The notes under the pieces: model-generated
The model's input: the letters and a program-made list of their open reading frames with translations, nothing else
What the model was told of the DNA's origin: nothing
The model's database searches: none
NCBI GenBank assembly: GCA_964355675.1
Contig: CAYHEC010000042.1
Coordinates: forward strand, 1 to 23,400
From: CAMBDS01 sp964355675
GTDB lineage: Bacteria; Electryoneota; AABM5-125-24; Hatepunaeales; Hatepunaeaceae
Reading direction: 5' to 3'
Length of the DNA stretch: 23,400 nt
Part shown: positions 1 through 7,486 of the stretch, one piece after another
How positions within the stretch are numbered: the first letter of the stretch is position 1
Layout of the letters: each line of letters opens with the position of its first letter
Program-made: the position numbers and the translations under genes

Positions 1-17
1 TTGTTTTGATCCGGTAG
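1..17 (+). CDS. 3' end of a sorting-domain (T9SS-type) protein, partial
   Basis: Only the last codons are visible, reading V-L-I-R-stop with TAG at 15-17. They match the ends of the duplicated fragment at 59-233 and of the minus-strand gene at 22633-23400, both of which end VVLIR-stop after an AGVYLVRL motif. The body of the gene lies outside the window. The stop codon sits inside the palindrome at 14-41. The assignment rests on identity with the other two copies. Confidence 0.6.
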
Positions 18-41
18 GGGCGCAAGGCCTTGCGCCCCTAC
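14..41. repeat. perfect 28-bp palindrome over a stop codon
   Basis: GTAGGGGCGCAAGG is followed directly by its reverse complement. The TAG at 15-17 is the stop of the preceding reading frame. A second copy is at 230-257. A version with one centre change (stem of 11) is at 22610-22635, where it again supplies the stop codon, this time on the minus strand. Confidence 0.9.
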
Positions 42-58
42 ATTGCCGCAGGGTGTGG

Positions 59-233
59 TTCTTCCGTCAACCCCCCGTGGTTGACGGAAAGGAACTCTGC
101 CGACCGCAGGGGGTCGGCAGAAGAAACGAGTAGCGCTACCTGGAACGCCTCTTCTGTCCCTGCCGGAGTCTATCTCGTCCGCCTCCAAACCGGGCAGGAG
201 GTTTCGACCAAGAAGGTTGTTTTGATTCGGTAG
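59..233 (+). pseudogene. duplicated C-terminal sorting-domain fragment
   Basis: This is the last ~58 codons of a type-A-like sorting domain (SSVNPPWLTERNSADRRG..., WNASSVPAGVYLVRLQ, VVLIR-stop) with no upstream gene body. Its nominal TTG start at 30 lies inside the 14-41 palindrome, so it is almost certainly a by-product of the 216-bp tandem duplication and not a functional gene. It differs from the tail of the minus-strand gene at 22633-22807 by about 7 bases. Two palindromes are embedded in frame, at 62-89 and 96-121. Confidence 0.8.
62..121. repeat. two in-frame palindromes inside the sorting-domain fragment
   Basis: 62-89 has an 11-bp stem (TTCCGTCAACC/GGTTGACGGAA) around CCCCGT. 96-121 has a 10-bp stem (TCTGCCGACC/GGTCGGCAGA) around GCAGGG. 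Both are translated in the fragment, and both are present in the minus-strand paralogue (22745-22770 and 22779-22802). They replace the stretch between the LVDG and W-N-ASS-V-PAGVY segments, where related sorting domains usually have a short turn. Confidence 0.85.
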
Positions 234-318
234 GGGCGCAAGGCCTTGCGCCCCTACATTGCCGCAGGGTGCGGACACCCTGCAACACCGAAAGGGCGGG
301 TTAAAACCTCGCCCTCCA
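230..318. repeat. cluster of three palindromes after the duplicated fragment
   Basis: 230-257 is the second copy of the 28-bp GTAGGGGCGC palindrome and carries the stop codon. 264-283 is GCAGGGTG-CGGA-CACCCTGC, the same stem family found inside the GT9 gene at 12262-12329 and at 22580-22605. 293-315 is a weaker AGGGCG/CGCCCT hairpin followed by CTCCAAGAGA, a flank seen again at 7721-7735 and 7789-7800 next to unrelated stems. Confidence 0.8.
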
Positions 319-330
319 AGAGAATAATGG

Positions 331-362
331 AGCCGCTCTCGAAAGAGCGGTTCTTTTATTTT
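331..362 (+). terminator. intrinsic terminator upstream of the flagellar operon
   Basis: A 7-bp GC-rich stem (CCGCTCT 333-339, AGAGCGG 344-350) with a CGAA tetraloop-like centre is followed by TTCTTTTATTTTT. It would end transcription from the sorting-domain gene region before the flgF promoter. Confidence 0.8.
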
Positions 363-457
363 TGCCTGAAATGCCTTTCTTTTTAACCGGCAATTATTGC
401 CCCCACCCTTGATCTTCCTCCAGTTTATACCCTTCAATTACAATACTATACTACACA

Positions 458-473
458 TGGCATAAGCGTTGCA
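458..473 (+). promoter_or_regulatory. sigma-54 (RpoN) -24/-12 promoter for the flgF operon
   Basis: TGGCATAAGCGTTGCA fits the RpoN pattern TGGCAyr-N4-TTGCw, with GG (459-460) and GC (471-472) separated by exactly 10 bases. Transcription should start about a dozen bases downstream, leaving a short leader before flgF at 506. RpoN control of early or middle flagellar genes is known in many bacteria. No activator gene is in the window. Confidence 0.75.
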
Positions 474-505
474 TCTGCTGAAGCCAGCCACAAAAGGGAA
501 TTTCA

Positions 506-1234
506 ATGATAAAAGGCATTTATAACGCCGCGGCAGGTATGATTCCGTCAATGAATCAGCAGGAAACGGTCGGAAACAACCTCGCAAACGTGAACACAAC
601 CGGATTTAAAGCGGATCAACGCTATTTCCGGACAGCTCTGAACAGCTCCCTGCTTCAGGGTGGAGGATTCGGACAGCCCGTCAAGATGAACGAAGACCAG
701 ATCAGTCTGAGGACGGACTTCACACAGGGCGCGTTCAGCGAAACACGTAACCCACTCGATTGTTCGATCGACGGCGAAGGCTTCTTCACGATTGAGACCG
801 GCGACACCGTCAGCTACACGCGCAACGGAAGTTTTGCTCTCAATGCCGAAGGCGAGCTGGTTAGCAATCAAGGCTACCGCGTAATGGGCGAAGGGGGCGC
901 GATCAAAATAATTGGCAGGGATGTAACCATTCGATTTAACGGCGACGTGATTGTCGATGGGAAAACCGCTGGCACGTTGAAAATCGTCGATTTCGAACAA
1001 CCTTATGATCTTCAACGAAACGGTTATGGCTTGTTTCTCCCTGGCAATGGTGACGAAGGATTCAAACCGGAAAAGCTCGAACTGCGCCAAGGATTTCTTG
1101 AAGACTCCAACGTCGATCCGATTTCAGAGATGCTTCAGATGATCGAACTGAACCGTAACTATGAATCGTGCCAAAAATCGATCCAGTCTCAGGATGAAAC
1201 GCTAAAGCTGGCAGTAAATGAACTGCCGAAATAA
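506..1234 (+). CDS. flgF: flagellar basal-body rod protein FlgF (FlgF/FlgG family)
   Basis: This 242-residue protein is a proximal or transitional rod subunit of the flagellar axle in the periplasm. The N-terminus shows the basal-body rod signature (GNNLANVNTTGFK, residues ~23-35), the middle has the hook/rod segment (NPLDCSIDGEGFF), and the C-terminus ends in the paired helix motif (RQGFLEDSNVDPISEMLQMI...NRNYES). The ATG has an AGGGAA ribosome site at a good distance. FlgF and FlgG are paralogues. I call this one FlgF because it is shorter, more diverged, and precedes an unmistakable flgG. It is the first gene after the sigma-54 promoter. Confidence 0.92.
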   Translation: MIKGIYNAAAGMIPSMNQQETVGNNLANVNTTGFKADQRYFRTALNSSLLQGGGFGQPVKMNEDQISLRTDFTQGAFSETRNPLDCSIDGEGFFTIETGDTVSYTRNGSFALNAEGELVSNQGYRVMGEGGAIKIIGRDVTIRFNGDVIVDGKTAGTLKIVDFEQPYDLQRNGYGLFLPGNGDEGFKPEKLELRQGFLEDSNVDPISEMLQMIELNRNYESCQKSIQSQDETLKLAVNELPK

Positions 1235-1430
1235 GGAATTCCCGCCCAGCGAAGCTGTGCGGGCTACACGCAAAAAGTATAAGCTCTGTCTTGCAGAGTC
1301 CAGGCGGACGCCCTCGTCCGCCCTTCTCTGGGATTGATATTGCGGCGGACGAGGGCGTCCGCCTGGACATCTACTTTTTCTGTACCCCTAAGAACCAAAC
1401 GATTTGAGCCTTTTGCTCTAAGGAAAACCA
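1235..1430. repeat. flgF-flgG gap: hairpin plus 25-bp inverted palindrome pair
   Basis: 1241-1263 is a 10-bp imperfect hairpin (CCCGCCCAGC/GCTGTGCGGG, GAA loop). 1298-1322 and 1344-1368 are exact reverse complements of each other (25 bp), and each is itself a palindrome (GGCGGAC around a 6-nt centre, GCCCTC or GAGGGC). This head-to-head arrangement resembles a REPIN. The same GGCGGAC-GAGGGC-GTCCGCC core recurs at 10194-10223. The gap is otherwise featureless and interrupts an otherwise compact operon. Confidence 0.85.
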
Positions 1431-2219
1431 ATGATTCGCGCTTTACGCTCTGCGGCATCAGGAATGTACGCGCAGCAACTTTACATAGACACAATCGCCA
1501 ACAACCTGTCCAACGTCAACACGACTGGTTTCAAGCGTGCCAAGATGGAATTCCAGGACCTTGTCTATCAGACGTTGAAGGGAAACGGCAATACAGCAGA
1601 GCAGGGAACGATCCTGCCTACTGAATTGCAGATCGGACACGGCGTCAGGCCTATAGCCATCCAGAGGAGCTTCGAGCAAGGCAATATCCTGCCTTCAGGT
1701 AATCCGCTCGACATCTCTATCGATGGTGAAGGATTTCTGCAGATAGCCAAGCCCGATGGAACAGTTTTATTCACGCGTGACGGTTCGTTGAAAATGTCGC
1801 GCGATGGAGCGATTGTCACATCAGACGGCTACCCAATCGAACCAGCCCTGACCGTTCCGCCCGACACGACTCAGGTAATGATTGCCCGTGACGGAACGGT
1901 ATCGGTCATTCTGATCGGTGAAACCGACCCTCAGACCATCGGCCAGATTGAGCTTGCCCGCTTCGTTAACCCAGCCGGCCTTTCGAGTCTTGGTCAGAAT
2001 CTTATGAAAGAGACTGTCGCCTCAGGACCTCCGATCGTCGGTTCGCCCGGCACTGAAGGGATGGGGCAGGTATCGCAGGGATTTCTTGAAAGTTCCAACG
2101 TTCAGATCGTCGAGGAGATGGTCGCGATGATCGTTGCACAAAGGGCTTACGAAGTCGCATCCAAAGCAATTAAAGCGGCTGAGGAGATGCTCTCCATCGC
2201 CAACAGCCTGAAGAGATAG
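1431..2219 (+). CDS. flgG: flagellar distal rod protein FlgG
   Basis: This 262-residue protein matches the usual FlgG length. It starts MIRALRSAASGMYAQQL, with the rod signature ANNLSNVNTTGFKRAK at ~23-38, NPLDISIDGEGFLQI in the middle, and the FlgG C-terminal segment GMGQVSQGFLESSNVQIVEEMV...QRAYE. FlgG builds the distal rod that crosses the P and L rings encoded just downstream (flgA, flgH, flgI). The start is the ATG at 1431 with AAGGAAAA upstream. No anomalies were seen. Confidence 0.97.
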   Translation: MIRALRSAASGMYAQQLYIDTIANNLSNVNTTGFKRAKMEFQDLVYQTLKGNGNTAEQGTILPTELQIGHGVRPIAIQRSFEQGNILPSGNPLDISIDGEGFLQIAKPDGTVLFTRDGSLKMSRDGAIVTSDGYPIEPALTVPPDTTQVMIARDGTVSVILIGETDPQTIGQIELARFVNPAGLSSLGQNLMKETVASGPPIVGSPGTEGMGQVSQGFLESSNVQIVEEMVAMIVAQRAYEVASKAIKAAEEMLSIANSLKR

Positions 2220-2226
2220 TAAAACC

Positions 2227-2901
2227 TTGACCGTATCGGCAATACTCTTACTCACAGCATTCGCAGTATCTTCCCCCACATCCTCAGCGGATCTGGCGGC
2301 AAAGATCGAGAGCTATTACTCATCTGTTCTGAGAGGGCAGGTCATCCGCTACGATCTGGAAATACGTCGCCTTCCGGAATTAAAACCAGGAATGGAAGTA
2401 ATTTCCATTCATGGTGAGGAAAACCGTTCCGAGCCACCTCGCGGTGCGAGGGTCTGTTGGGTGAAGGTTAGCGAGAAGGGTCGTTTTCGGGATCTGCCAG
2501 CCACTTTGACTATCAAACCCATCGAGTTAGTTCCGGTGGCGCCGCGGGATATTCAACCCCGTACACCTATCACGCCGGAGTTATTTGAGATGCAGGAAGT
2601 AGCAACTCAGTCATTCGGAGCAACTCACATCCCTGGACCAGAGGAGCTTCATGGGGTCTGGGCAAAGGTCAGAATTCCAGCTGGAACGGTCTTCTCTGAA
2701 CGACGGATTGCCACGATCCCGCTTGTAGTTGTTGGACAGTCTCTTAAAATAGTTTTCAGGATAGGCCAGATCGAAGCTATTGCAGAGGGGAAGGCTCTTG
2801 AAGACGGCAGACTTGGAGAAAACATCAGAGTTTTAAACCTCGTCAGCGGATTCCGGTTGAAAGGCCGGGTCGAGCGCGAGGATATGGTAAGTGTGGAATG
2901 A
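2227..2901 (+). CDS. flgA: FlgA, P-ring assembly chaperone
   Basis: This 224-residue protein is a periplasmic chaperone for FlgI polymerisation. The first ~22 residues (MTVSAILLLTAFAVSSPTSSA) look like a Sec signal peptide. The C-terminal half is an SAF/FlgA-type region (APRDIQPRTPITPELFEMQEV..., VRIPAGTVFSERRIATIPLVVVGQ, LGENIRVLN). The proposed start is TTG at 2227, just after the flgG stop, and no better ATG precedes the signal peptide. It overlaps flgH by 4 bp (ATGA), indicating translational coupling. Confidence 0.88.
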   Translation: MTVSAILLLTAFAVSSPTSSADLAAKIESYYSSVLRGQVIRYDLEIRRLPELKPGMEVISIHGEENRSEPPRGARVCWVKVSEKGRFRDLPATLTIKPIELVPVAPRDIQPRTPITPELFEMQEVATQSFGATHIPGPEELHGVWAKVRIPAGTVFSERRIATIPLVVVGQSLKIVFRIGQIEAIAEGKALEDGRLGENIRVLNLVSGFRLKGRVEREDMVSVE

Positions 2902-3503
2902 ACAAAATGAAGACACAGATCAAAAATAACAGGCTTCTTCTGGTTCCGCTTTTTGCTGTTCTGATAGCGTCGATAGCGTCAGCCCAGATTTCGGACAAGA
3001 TGATGCCGCAATCGATTTACACTGACCGTCGCGCCATCAACGTCGGCGATATCGTTACGATCTTGCTTATGGAATACTCGCAGGGCTCAAACGAGTCTTC
3101 AACCAATACCGGCGTCGAGAACGTGTTCGAAGGAACCAGCGCCGGCACAGGATTTGCCGACATCATTCCTACTTTTGGATTAAAAACCGGGTTTACTAAC
3201 GACAGTAAAGGCGGCGGCGGAACAACAAGGCAGGGATCGCTTAAGGGAAAATTGTCGGCGCGAATCGTTGAAATTTTACCAAATAACAACGTCCGACTTG
3301 AAGGACAGCGGAAAGTTATCATCAACGGCGAGGAGCAGACAACTGTTCTGACCGGTCTCGTCCGGCGCAATGACATTGCGGCTGATAACTCGATTTACTC
3401 CTACCTGATTTCGGACGCCGCGATCAGCTACAAAGGCAATGGAGTCGTCGATTCGGCGGCGAAGCCGGGATTCCTTACCCGCTTTATTAACTGGTTGTTT
3501 TAG
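2898..3503 (+). CDS. flgH: flagellar L-ring protein FlgH
   Basis: This 201-residue protein forms the outer-membrane bushing around the rod. It has an N-terminal signal peptide (LLLVPLFAVLIASIASA|Q, cleavage near residue 29), then the FlgH core: a D-R-R-A-xx-VGDIVTILL segment, a Gly-rich loop, GSLKGKLSARIVEILPNNNVRLEGQRKV..NGEEQ and SDAAISYKGNG near the C-terminus. FlgH proteins are usually lipoproteins with an acylated Cys. I see no lipobox cysteine, so anchoring may be different. It is coupled to flgA by overlap. Confidence 0.94.
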   Translation: MNKMKTQIKNNRLLLVPLFAVLIASIASAQISDKMMPQSIYTDRRAINVGDIVTILLMEYSQGSNESSTNTGVENVFEGTSAGTGFADIIPTFGLKTGFTNDSKGGGGTTRQGSLKGKLSARIVEILPNNNVRLEGQRKVIINGEEQTTVLTGLVRRNDIAADNSIYSYLISDAAISYKGNGVVDSAAKPGFLTRFINWLF

Positions 3504-3520
3504 GGAAGTTGAATTACAAC

Positions 3521-4765
3521 ATGAAAATATATCCCTTACTGATCAATCCGTTCGACTCTAGCCAGTACCGCGAGACTACCAAATTTACCGGCTCGTTTCA
3601 CGAAATTACCAGCGCCAAAATGCGACACGAACACTTAGAAGAACGATACCGTATTACGGGAAATATCGGCGCTTATCTTCTGTATATACTGCTGATTCTG
3701 CTTGTGGCAGGCGCCGCCTCGGCCGCGGTACGGGTCAAGGATGTCGGACAGCTTGCTGGAACGGGCGACATGCGTTTGATGGGTTATGGTTTGATAGTAG
3801 GTCTGGAAGGAACGGGCGACTCGCCCAAGAGTCTATACACCAATCAGTCTCTGGCGAACATGTTGGTACATTTCGGCATCACAGTTGATGGCGAACGTGT
3901 CAAATCTGCCAATGTTGCCGCTGTCATTGTCACGGCTGATGTACCGCCCTTTACGAGGGAGAATGGTCGAGTCGATGTGATCGTGGCATCACTGGGAGAC
4001 GCCAAGTCCTTGCAGGGTGGGATGCTTCTTCAGACGACACTTATGGATATTTACGGGAATGTGTGGGGAGTGGCCGCTGGTCCAATTTCGATTGGCGGGT
4101 TCAATATCGAAGCCGGGAATGTCTCAGTCAGACAGAATTATGCCGCAGTCGGTCGAATTCCCGAGGGGGCAATTCTCGGCGCGGATTATGTCGCGGCATT
4201 AGGTAATGGAAACAAACTGACCTACTCGCTTCGCCATGGCGACTTTACAACTGCTAATCGACTTGCTGACGCGGTCAATCTGCGCTTCGGCACAGGCGTT
4301 GCCAAGGCGCTCGATGCAATATCAATCGAAGTCACCGTACCCGACTCCTTTGCGGTGATGCAATCATTGATCCCATTTATCTCTGAGTTAGAGATTATCT
4401 CATTTGAGCCCGACGTCACGGCTAAGGTCGTTATCAATGAACGCACCGGAACTATCGTCATCGGAGAAAATGTCAGCCTTAAAACTGTGGCAGTATCGCA
4501 TGGATCGCTATCGATCACTATTAAGTCAACACCGATGGTGAGCCAGCCCCAGCCCTTTTCGCGTGGCGAAACGCAATCTACTCAAGTCCCGGAGGTCACA
4601 ATCGAACAGCGAGGGACAGGGGTAATCGTTATCCCCGGAACGACCTCGGTAGGCGACGTCGCCGCGGCAATGAACAGACTGGGCGTATCCCCGCGCGACA
4701 TCATCGCCATATTTCAAGCATTGAAGCAGTCCGGCGCTCTTCAAGCTGAATTGGTAATTATTTAA
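3521..4765 (+). CDS. flgI: flagellar P-ring protein FlgI
   Basis: This ~414-residue protein forms the P ring in the peptidoglycan layer. The conserved mature region begins around AVRVKDVGQLAGTGDMRLMGYGLIVGLEGTGD and continues with the family's N-x-SLANML-F-I, ANVAAVIVTADVPPF, and C-terminal VPEVTIEQRGTGVIVIPGTTSVGDVAAAMNRLG segments. The start is uncertain. ATG 3521 (AGGGA lies 14 bases upstream), TTG 3509, or ATG 3620 are possible. The last would place a conventional signal peptide (hydrophobic run AYLLYILLILLVAGAASAA) close to the N-terminus. The upstream ~33 residues are unusual for FlgI. Confidence 0.94.
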   Translation: MKIYPLLINPFDSSQYRETTKFTGSFHEITSAKMRHEHLEERYRITGNIGAYLLYILLILLVAGAASAAVRVKDVGQLAGTGDMRLMGYGLIVGLEGTGDSPKSLYTNQSLANMLVHFGITVDGERVKSANVAAVIVTADVPPFTRENGRVDVIVASLGDAKSLQGGMLLQTTLMDIYGNVWGVAAGPISIGGFNIEAGNVSVRQNYAAVGRIPEGAILGADYVAALGNGNKLTYSLRHGDFTTANRLADAVNLRFGTGVAKALDAISIEVTVPDSFAVMQSLIPFISELEIISFEPDVTAKVVINERTGTIVIGENVSLKTVAVSHGSLSITIKSTPMVSQPQPFSRGETQSTQVPEVTIEQRGTGVIVIPGTTSVGDVAAAMNRLGVSPRDIIAIFQALKQSGALQAELVII

Positions 4766-4786
4766 ACCTTTGGAGTCCCGACTTTC

Positions 4787-5638
4787 GTGTCAGTCAATCC
4801 CGTAAATACTCAACTTAGGCCTCCTCCCGATCCCAGAGCAGAGGCGGAGAAGACAAAGAAGGCATGCGCTGAGTTCGAATCGCTTTTTCTTGCGCAGATG
4901 TTGAAAACGATGCGGTCATCCAATGCGATTCTGTCGGAAGAAGAGAAGCAAGACGGTCTTGGGCTCGGTACGGACAATCCCTTTCAAGATATGTTCGACT
5001 GGCAACTTGCGATGAAGCTTTCGATGGGGAGTCCGCTTGGTATCGCCAAACAGCTTGCCAAAAAGTATGCCCCAGAATCGGCAGATGAAACTTCACCTGA
5101 AAGTTTGGCAGGTCCACAGGAACTGCGTCGGTACACCGGCAGGCAGAACCCAGCCGTGTTGTCGCGGGGTGAGGAGACTCGACATCATCGTCTCAAGGCG
5201 TCCCGTCTCCCTACCGACATCGACCAGATAGTCGCCGATACGGCTCGCACCTTCAACCTCGATCCGAACCTGATTAGAGCCGTGATCCAAACCGAATCAG
5301 CAGGCAATCCTCGAGCTTTATCACCCAAAGGCGCTAAAGGATTGATGCAGTTGATGGACTCGACGGCATCAGATCTTGGCGTCGATAATCCATACGATCC
5401 CGCCGATAACATCGCAGGTGGATCGGCTTATTTACGCAAACTTCTTGATCGTTATGACGGAAACCGCAAGCTCGCTCTGGCGGCATATAACGCCGGTCCC
5501 GGTGCAGTAGATCGTTATGGCGGTGTTCCGCCCTATCCCGAAACAGAATCATACGTCCGAAAAGTGTTGCAACAGTTATCGCCAAAAGCACCCCCGGCGC
5601 ATACCGAACCGCAACATGGTGACAAGGAAAACAAATGA
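4787..5638 (+). CDS. flgJ: FlgJ: rod-binding domain fused to an SLT lytic transglycosylase
   Basis: This 283-residue protein has two domains. Residues ~20-95 are the rod-binding/capping domain (CAEFESLFLAQMLKTMRSS..., GxDNPFQDMFDWQLA). Residues ~143-262 are a family-1 lytic transglycosylase domain with the expected catalytic Glu170 in the TESAGNP motif, GAKGLMQLM and AYNAGPGAV. It would cap the growing rod and open the peptidoglycan for it. Well-studied proteobacterial FlgJ carries a glucosaminidase (GH73) at this position instead. The start is GTG 4787 with GGAG upstream. The stop overlaps flgN by 4 bp. Confidence 0.93.
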   Translation: MSVNPVNTQLRPPPDPRAEAEKTKKACAEFESLFLAQMLKTMRSSNAILSEEEKQDGLGLGTDNPFQDMFDWQLAMKLSMGSPLGIAKQLAKKYAPESADETSPESLAGPQELRRYTGRQNPAVLSRGEETRHHRLKASRLPTDIDQIVADTARTFNLDPNLIRAVIQTESAGNPRALSPKGAKGLMQLMDSTASDLGVDNPYDPADNIAGGSAYLRKLLDRYDGNRKLALAAYNAGPGAVDRYGGVPPYPETESYVRKVLQQLSPKAPPAHTEPQHGDKENK

Positions 5639-6132
5639 ATGACTTAATTGAAAAACTGGTCGATCTTATCCGCGAAGAAGAAGAAGTGCTTGGGGATTTT
5701 CTCGATTGCCTTACGCTTCAAAAGGAAAGCATTATCGCGAATAAATTCGATCAGTTCGATGAAACTGTCCTGAGTCAGGAAAACCTAATTCGACGCATTC
5801 GCGAACTCGAATCGGGACGAATCGAAGTTGTCGGATTGATCGCCCGCATCGCCGGGACCGACGCCGACCTGACAATAACCCGACTGATCGAGTTAAATCT
5901 CGGGGAATCTTCTGAAGAACTTCGTTCATTGAAGAAAACACTGGCCGGGCTGATTGAGAAAATCAAGAAAGCCAACAAAGTCAATCAGTACCTGATCAAG
6001 CGCTCACTTTCATTTATTCAGCGGAATATCGATATGTTCATCGATGAGTCCGACACAACCGAGATGTACTTGCCTAATGGTAGCCGCCAGCAACGTGGAC
6101 CAAGCCGGCTTTTGATAGACAAGGCGTTCTAA
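5635..6132 (+). CDS. flgN: FlgN-type export chaperone
   Basis: This 165-residue, strongly helical, charged protein has a FlgN-like pattern: an N-terminal helix rich in Glu (IEKLVDLIREEEEVLGDFLDCLTLQKESIIANK), further coiled-coil helices, and a C-terminal KANKVNQYLIKRSLSFIQRNIDMF segment. FlgN binds FlgK and FlgL and delivers them to the export gate in the cytosol. The position directly before flgK supports the call. ATG overlaps the flgJ stop (ATGA) and flgK follows after one base, so the three are probably translated together. Confidence 0.88.
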   Translation: MNDLIEKLVDLIREEEEVLGDFLDCLTLQKESIIANKFDQFDETVLSQENLIRRIRELESGRIEVVGLIARIAGTDADLTITRLIELNLGESSEELRSLKKTLAGLIEKIKKANKVNQYLIKRSLSFIQRNIDMFIDESDTTEMYLPNGSRQQRGPSRLLIDKAF

Positions 6133-6133
6133 C

Positions 6134-7486
6134 ATGCCCGGTATCAACGGTTCTCTCGAGATGGCACGTCGTGCGTTGATGACTCAACAGTCGGCGCTGG
6201 GTGTTACTGGCGAAAACATTGCCAACATCAACACTCCCGGGTATGCTCGCAGAAGAGCCAATGTTGCCCCAGGTCCGACGCTGACCACTCCGGAAGGAAC
6301 TTACGGAAGCGGCGTCATGATCAAGGATATCATCTCTATCCGCGATCCATTTGTCGAGCGACAGATCCGCCGGGCTATGGGAGACGCCGGACGTTATGAC
6401 GAATCCGACCGCCAACTTCAGATGATCGAAGGAATGATCGATGGAATGGGCGCGACCGGGTTGACCACTTCGCTGGACAGATTCTGGAATTCGTGGCACG
6501 ATCTTGCCTCCGATCCGACGTCACGCGGAGCGAGATCTGCGGTCAGAGAAGCGGGAGTCGGGCTGACAAACCGTTTTCAAGCCCTTAATGCCAACCTTGC
6601 CAATCAAGAAAATGAGATAAACAACCTCATCATCGTCAAGATTGACCGCGTCAATGCGTTGACTACTCAGCTTGCTCAATTGAATGGTGAAATGGTCAAT
6701 AAAGGTGGGGCAGGCGAGATCGACGATGGCCGCGCGGGAGTGCTCGATGAACTTGCCAAACTTACCGGCGCTACCTACTCTCAATCAAACGACGGTTCGA
6801 TTTCACTACTGATAAACGGGGTTTCGATGGTCGAGGGGCGGCAGTCCCGCCGATTAACCTTCGAACAAAACAGCCATGGCCGACCCCAAATCCAGCCATT
6901 AACCGTCGGGGGCGCTATACCACGCATTGCCGCCGGGGAGATTGCCGGATTATATTCGGTACTTGATAGTGATCTCGGAAGCCTTAGAACTAATTTGGAC
7001 AGAATTGCGGTTGTTGTTGCAAGCGAAGTCAACCGCATCCATTCCTCCGGCGTCGATGCAAATGGCGAAACCTCTAGAGCGTTTTTTGCCGAGAACATCA
7101 CAGGGATGGGAAACTTTAATGTCTCGCAACGAATTCTTGACAACACAAACAAGATTGCCGCCGAGTCAGAAGTGGGTTCAGGAGACAATAGAATCGCGCT
7201 GGCGCTTGCCGAACTGCAAAATGAGCCTTTGATCGAGGGAGAGACTATCGGTGAGGCGTTCCGAACGGTTGTGATCGAGCTTGGAGCCAGTATCCAAGAA
7301 AACAAATTAATGTCTGAAGCCGCGGCCGGTTCATTGAGCCAGATGGAATCGTACCGTGAATCGACGAGCGGAGTTTCCATCGATGAGGAAATGTCCAATC
7401 TATTGCGTTACGAGAATGCCTACAATGCGGCGGCAAAACTGACCCAGGTGCTGAGCAAGATGATGGATACAATTCTCACTATATAA
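6134..7486 (+). CDS. flgK: flagellar hook-associated protein FlgK (HAP1)
   Basis: This 450-residue protein is the hook-filament junction protein. The N-terminus carries the axial signature (ALGVTGENIANINTPGYARRRA, residues ~22-43). Then come DPFVERQIRRAMGDAGRYDE and a helical hook-associated region, LDRFWNSWHDLASDPTSRGAR. The C-terminus has the conserved VSIDEEMSNLLRYENAYNAAAKLTQVLSKMMDTIL. The length is at the short end of the family, meaning small variable outer domains. It starts one base after flgN and is followed by the 372-bp repeat gap before flgL. Confidence 0.96.
   Translation: MPGINGSLEMARRALMTQQSALGVTGENIANINTPGYARRRANVAPGPTLTTPEGTYGSGVMIKDIISIRDPFVERQIRRAMGDAGRYDESDRQLQMIEGMIDGMGATGLTTSLDRFWNSWHDLASDPTSRGARSAVREAGVGLTNRFQALNANLANQENEINNLIIVKIDRVNALTTQLAQLNGEMVNKGGAGEIDDGRAGVLDELAKLTGATYSQSNDGSISLLINGVSMVEGRQSRRLTFEQNSHGRPQIQPLTVGGAIPRIAAGEIAGLYSVLDSDLGSLRTNLDRIAVVVASEVNRIHSSGVDANGETSRAFFAENITGMGNFNVSQRILDNTNKIAAESEVGSGDNRIALALAELQNEPLIEGETIGEAFRTVVIELGASIQENKLMSEAAAGSLSQMESYRESTSGVSIDEEMSNLLRYENAYNAAAKLTQVLSKMMDTILTI

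Larger units (their letters stand above)
1..274 (+). repeat. 216-bp tandem duplication (partial first copy)
   Basis: Positions 1-58 recur at 217-274 with 56 of 58 identical by eye (differences at 11/227 and 56/272), a period of 216 bp. The unit contains the sorting-domain tail, its stop codon, the GTAGGGGCGC palindrome and the first half of a GCCGCAGGGTG palindrome. The first copy runs off the left edge of the window. The junction at 58/59 falls at the axis of the GCCGCAGGGTG palindrome. Confidence 0.85.

Noticed and set aside
30..233. Stand-alone 67-codon gene
   Set aside because: Its nominal start is a TTG in the middle of a palindrome and its body is a duplicated sorting-domain tail, so it is annotated as a pseudogene fragment.
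390..404. CCGGCAATTATTGCC as a sigma-54 site upstream of flgF
   Set aside because: GG and GC are separated by 8 and not 10 bases. The site at 458-473 fits properly.
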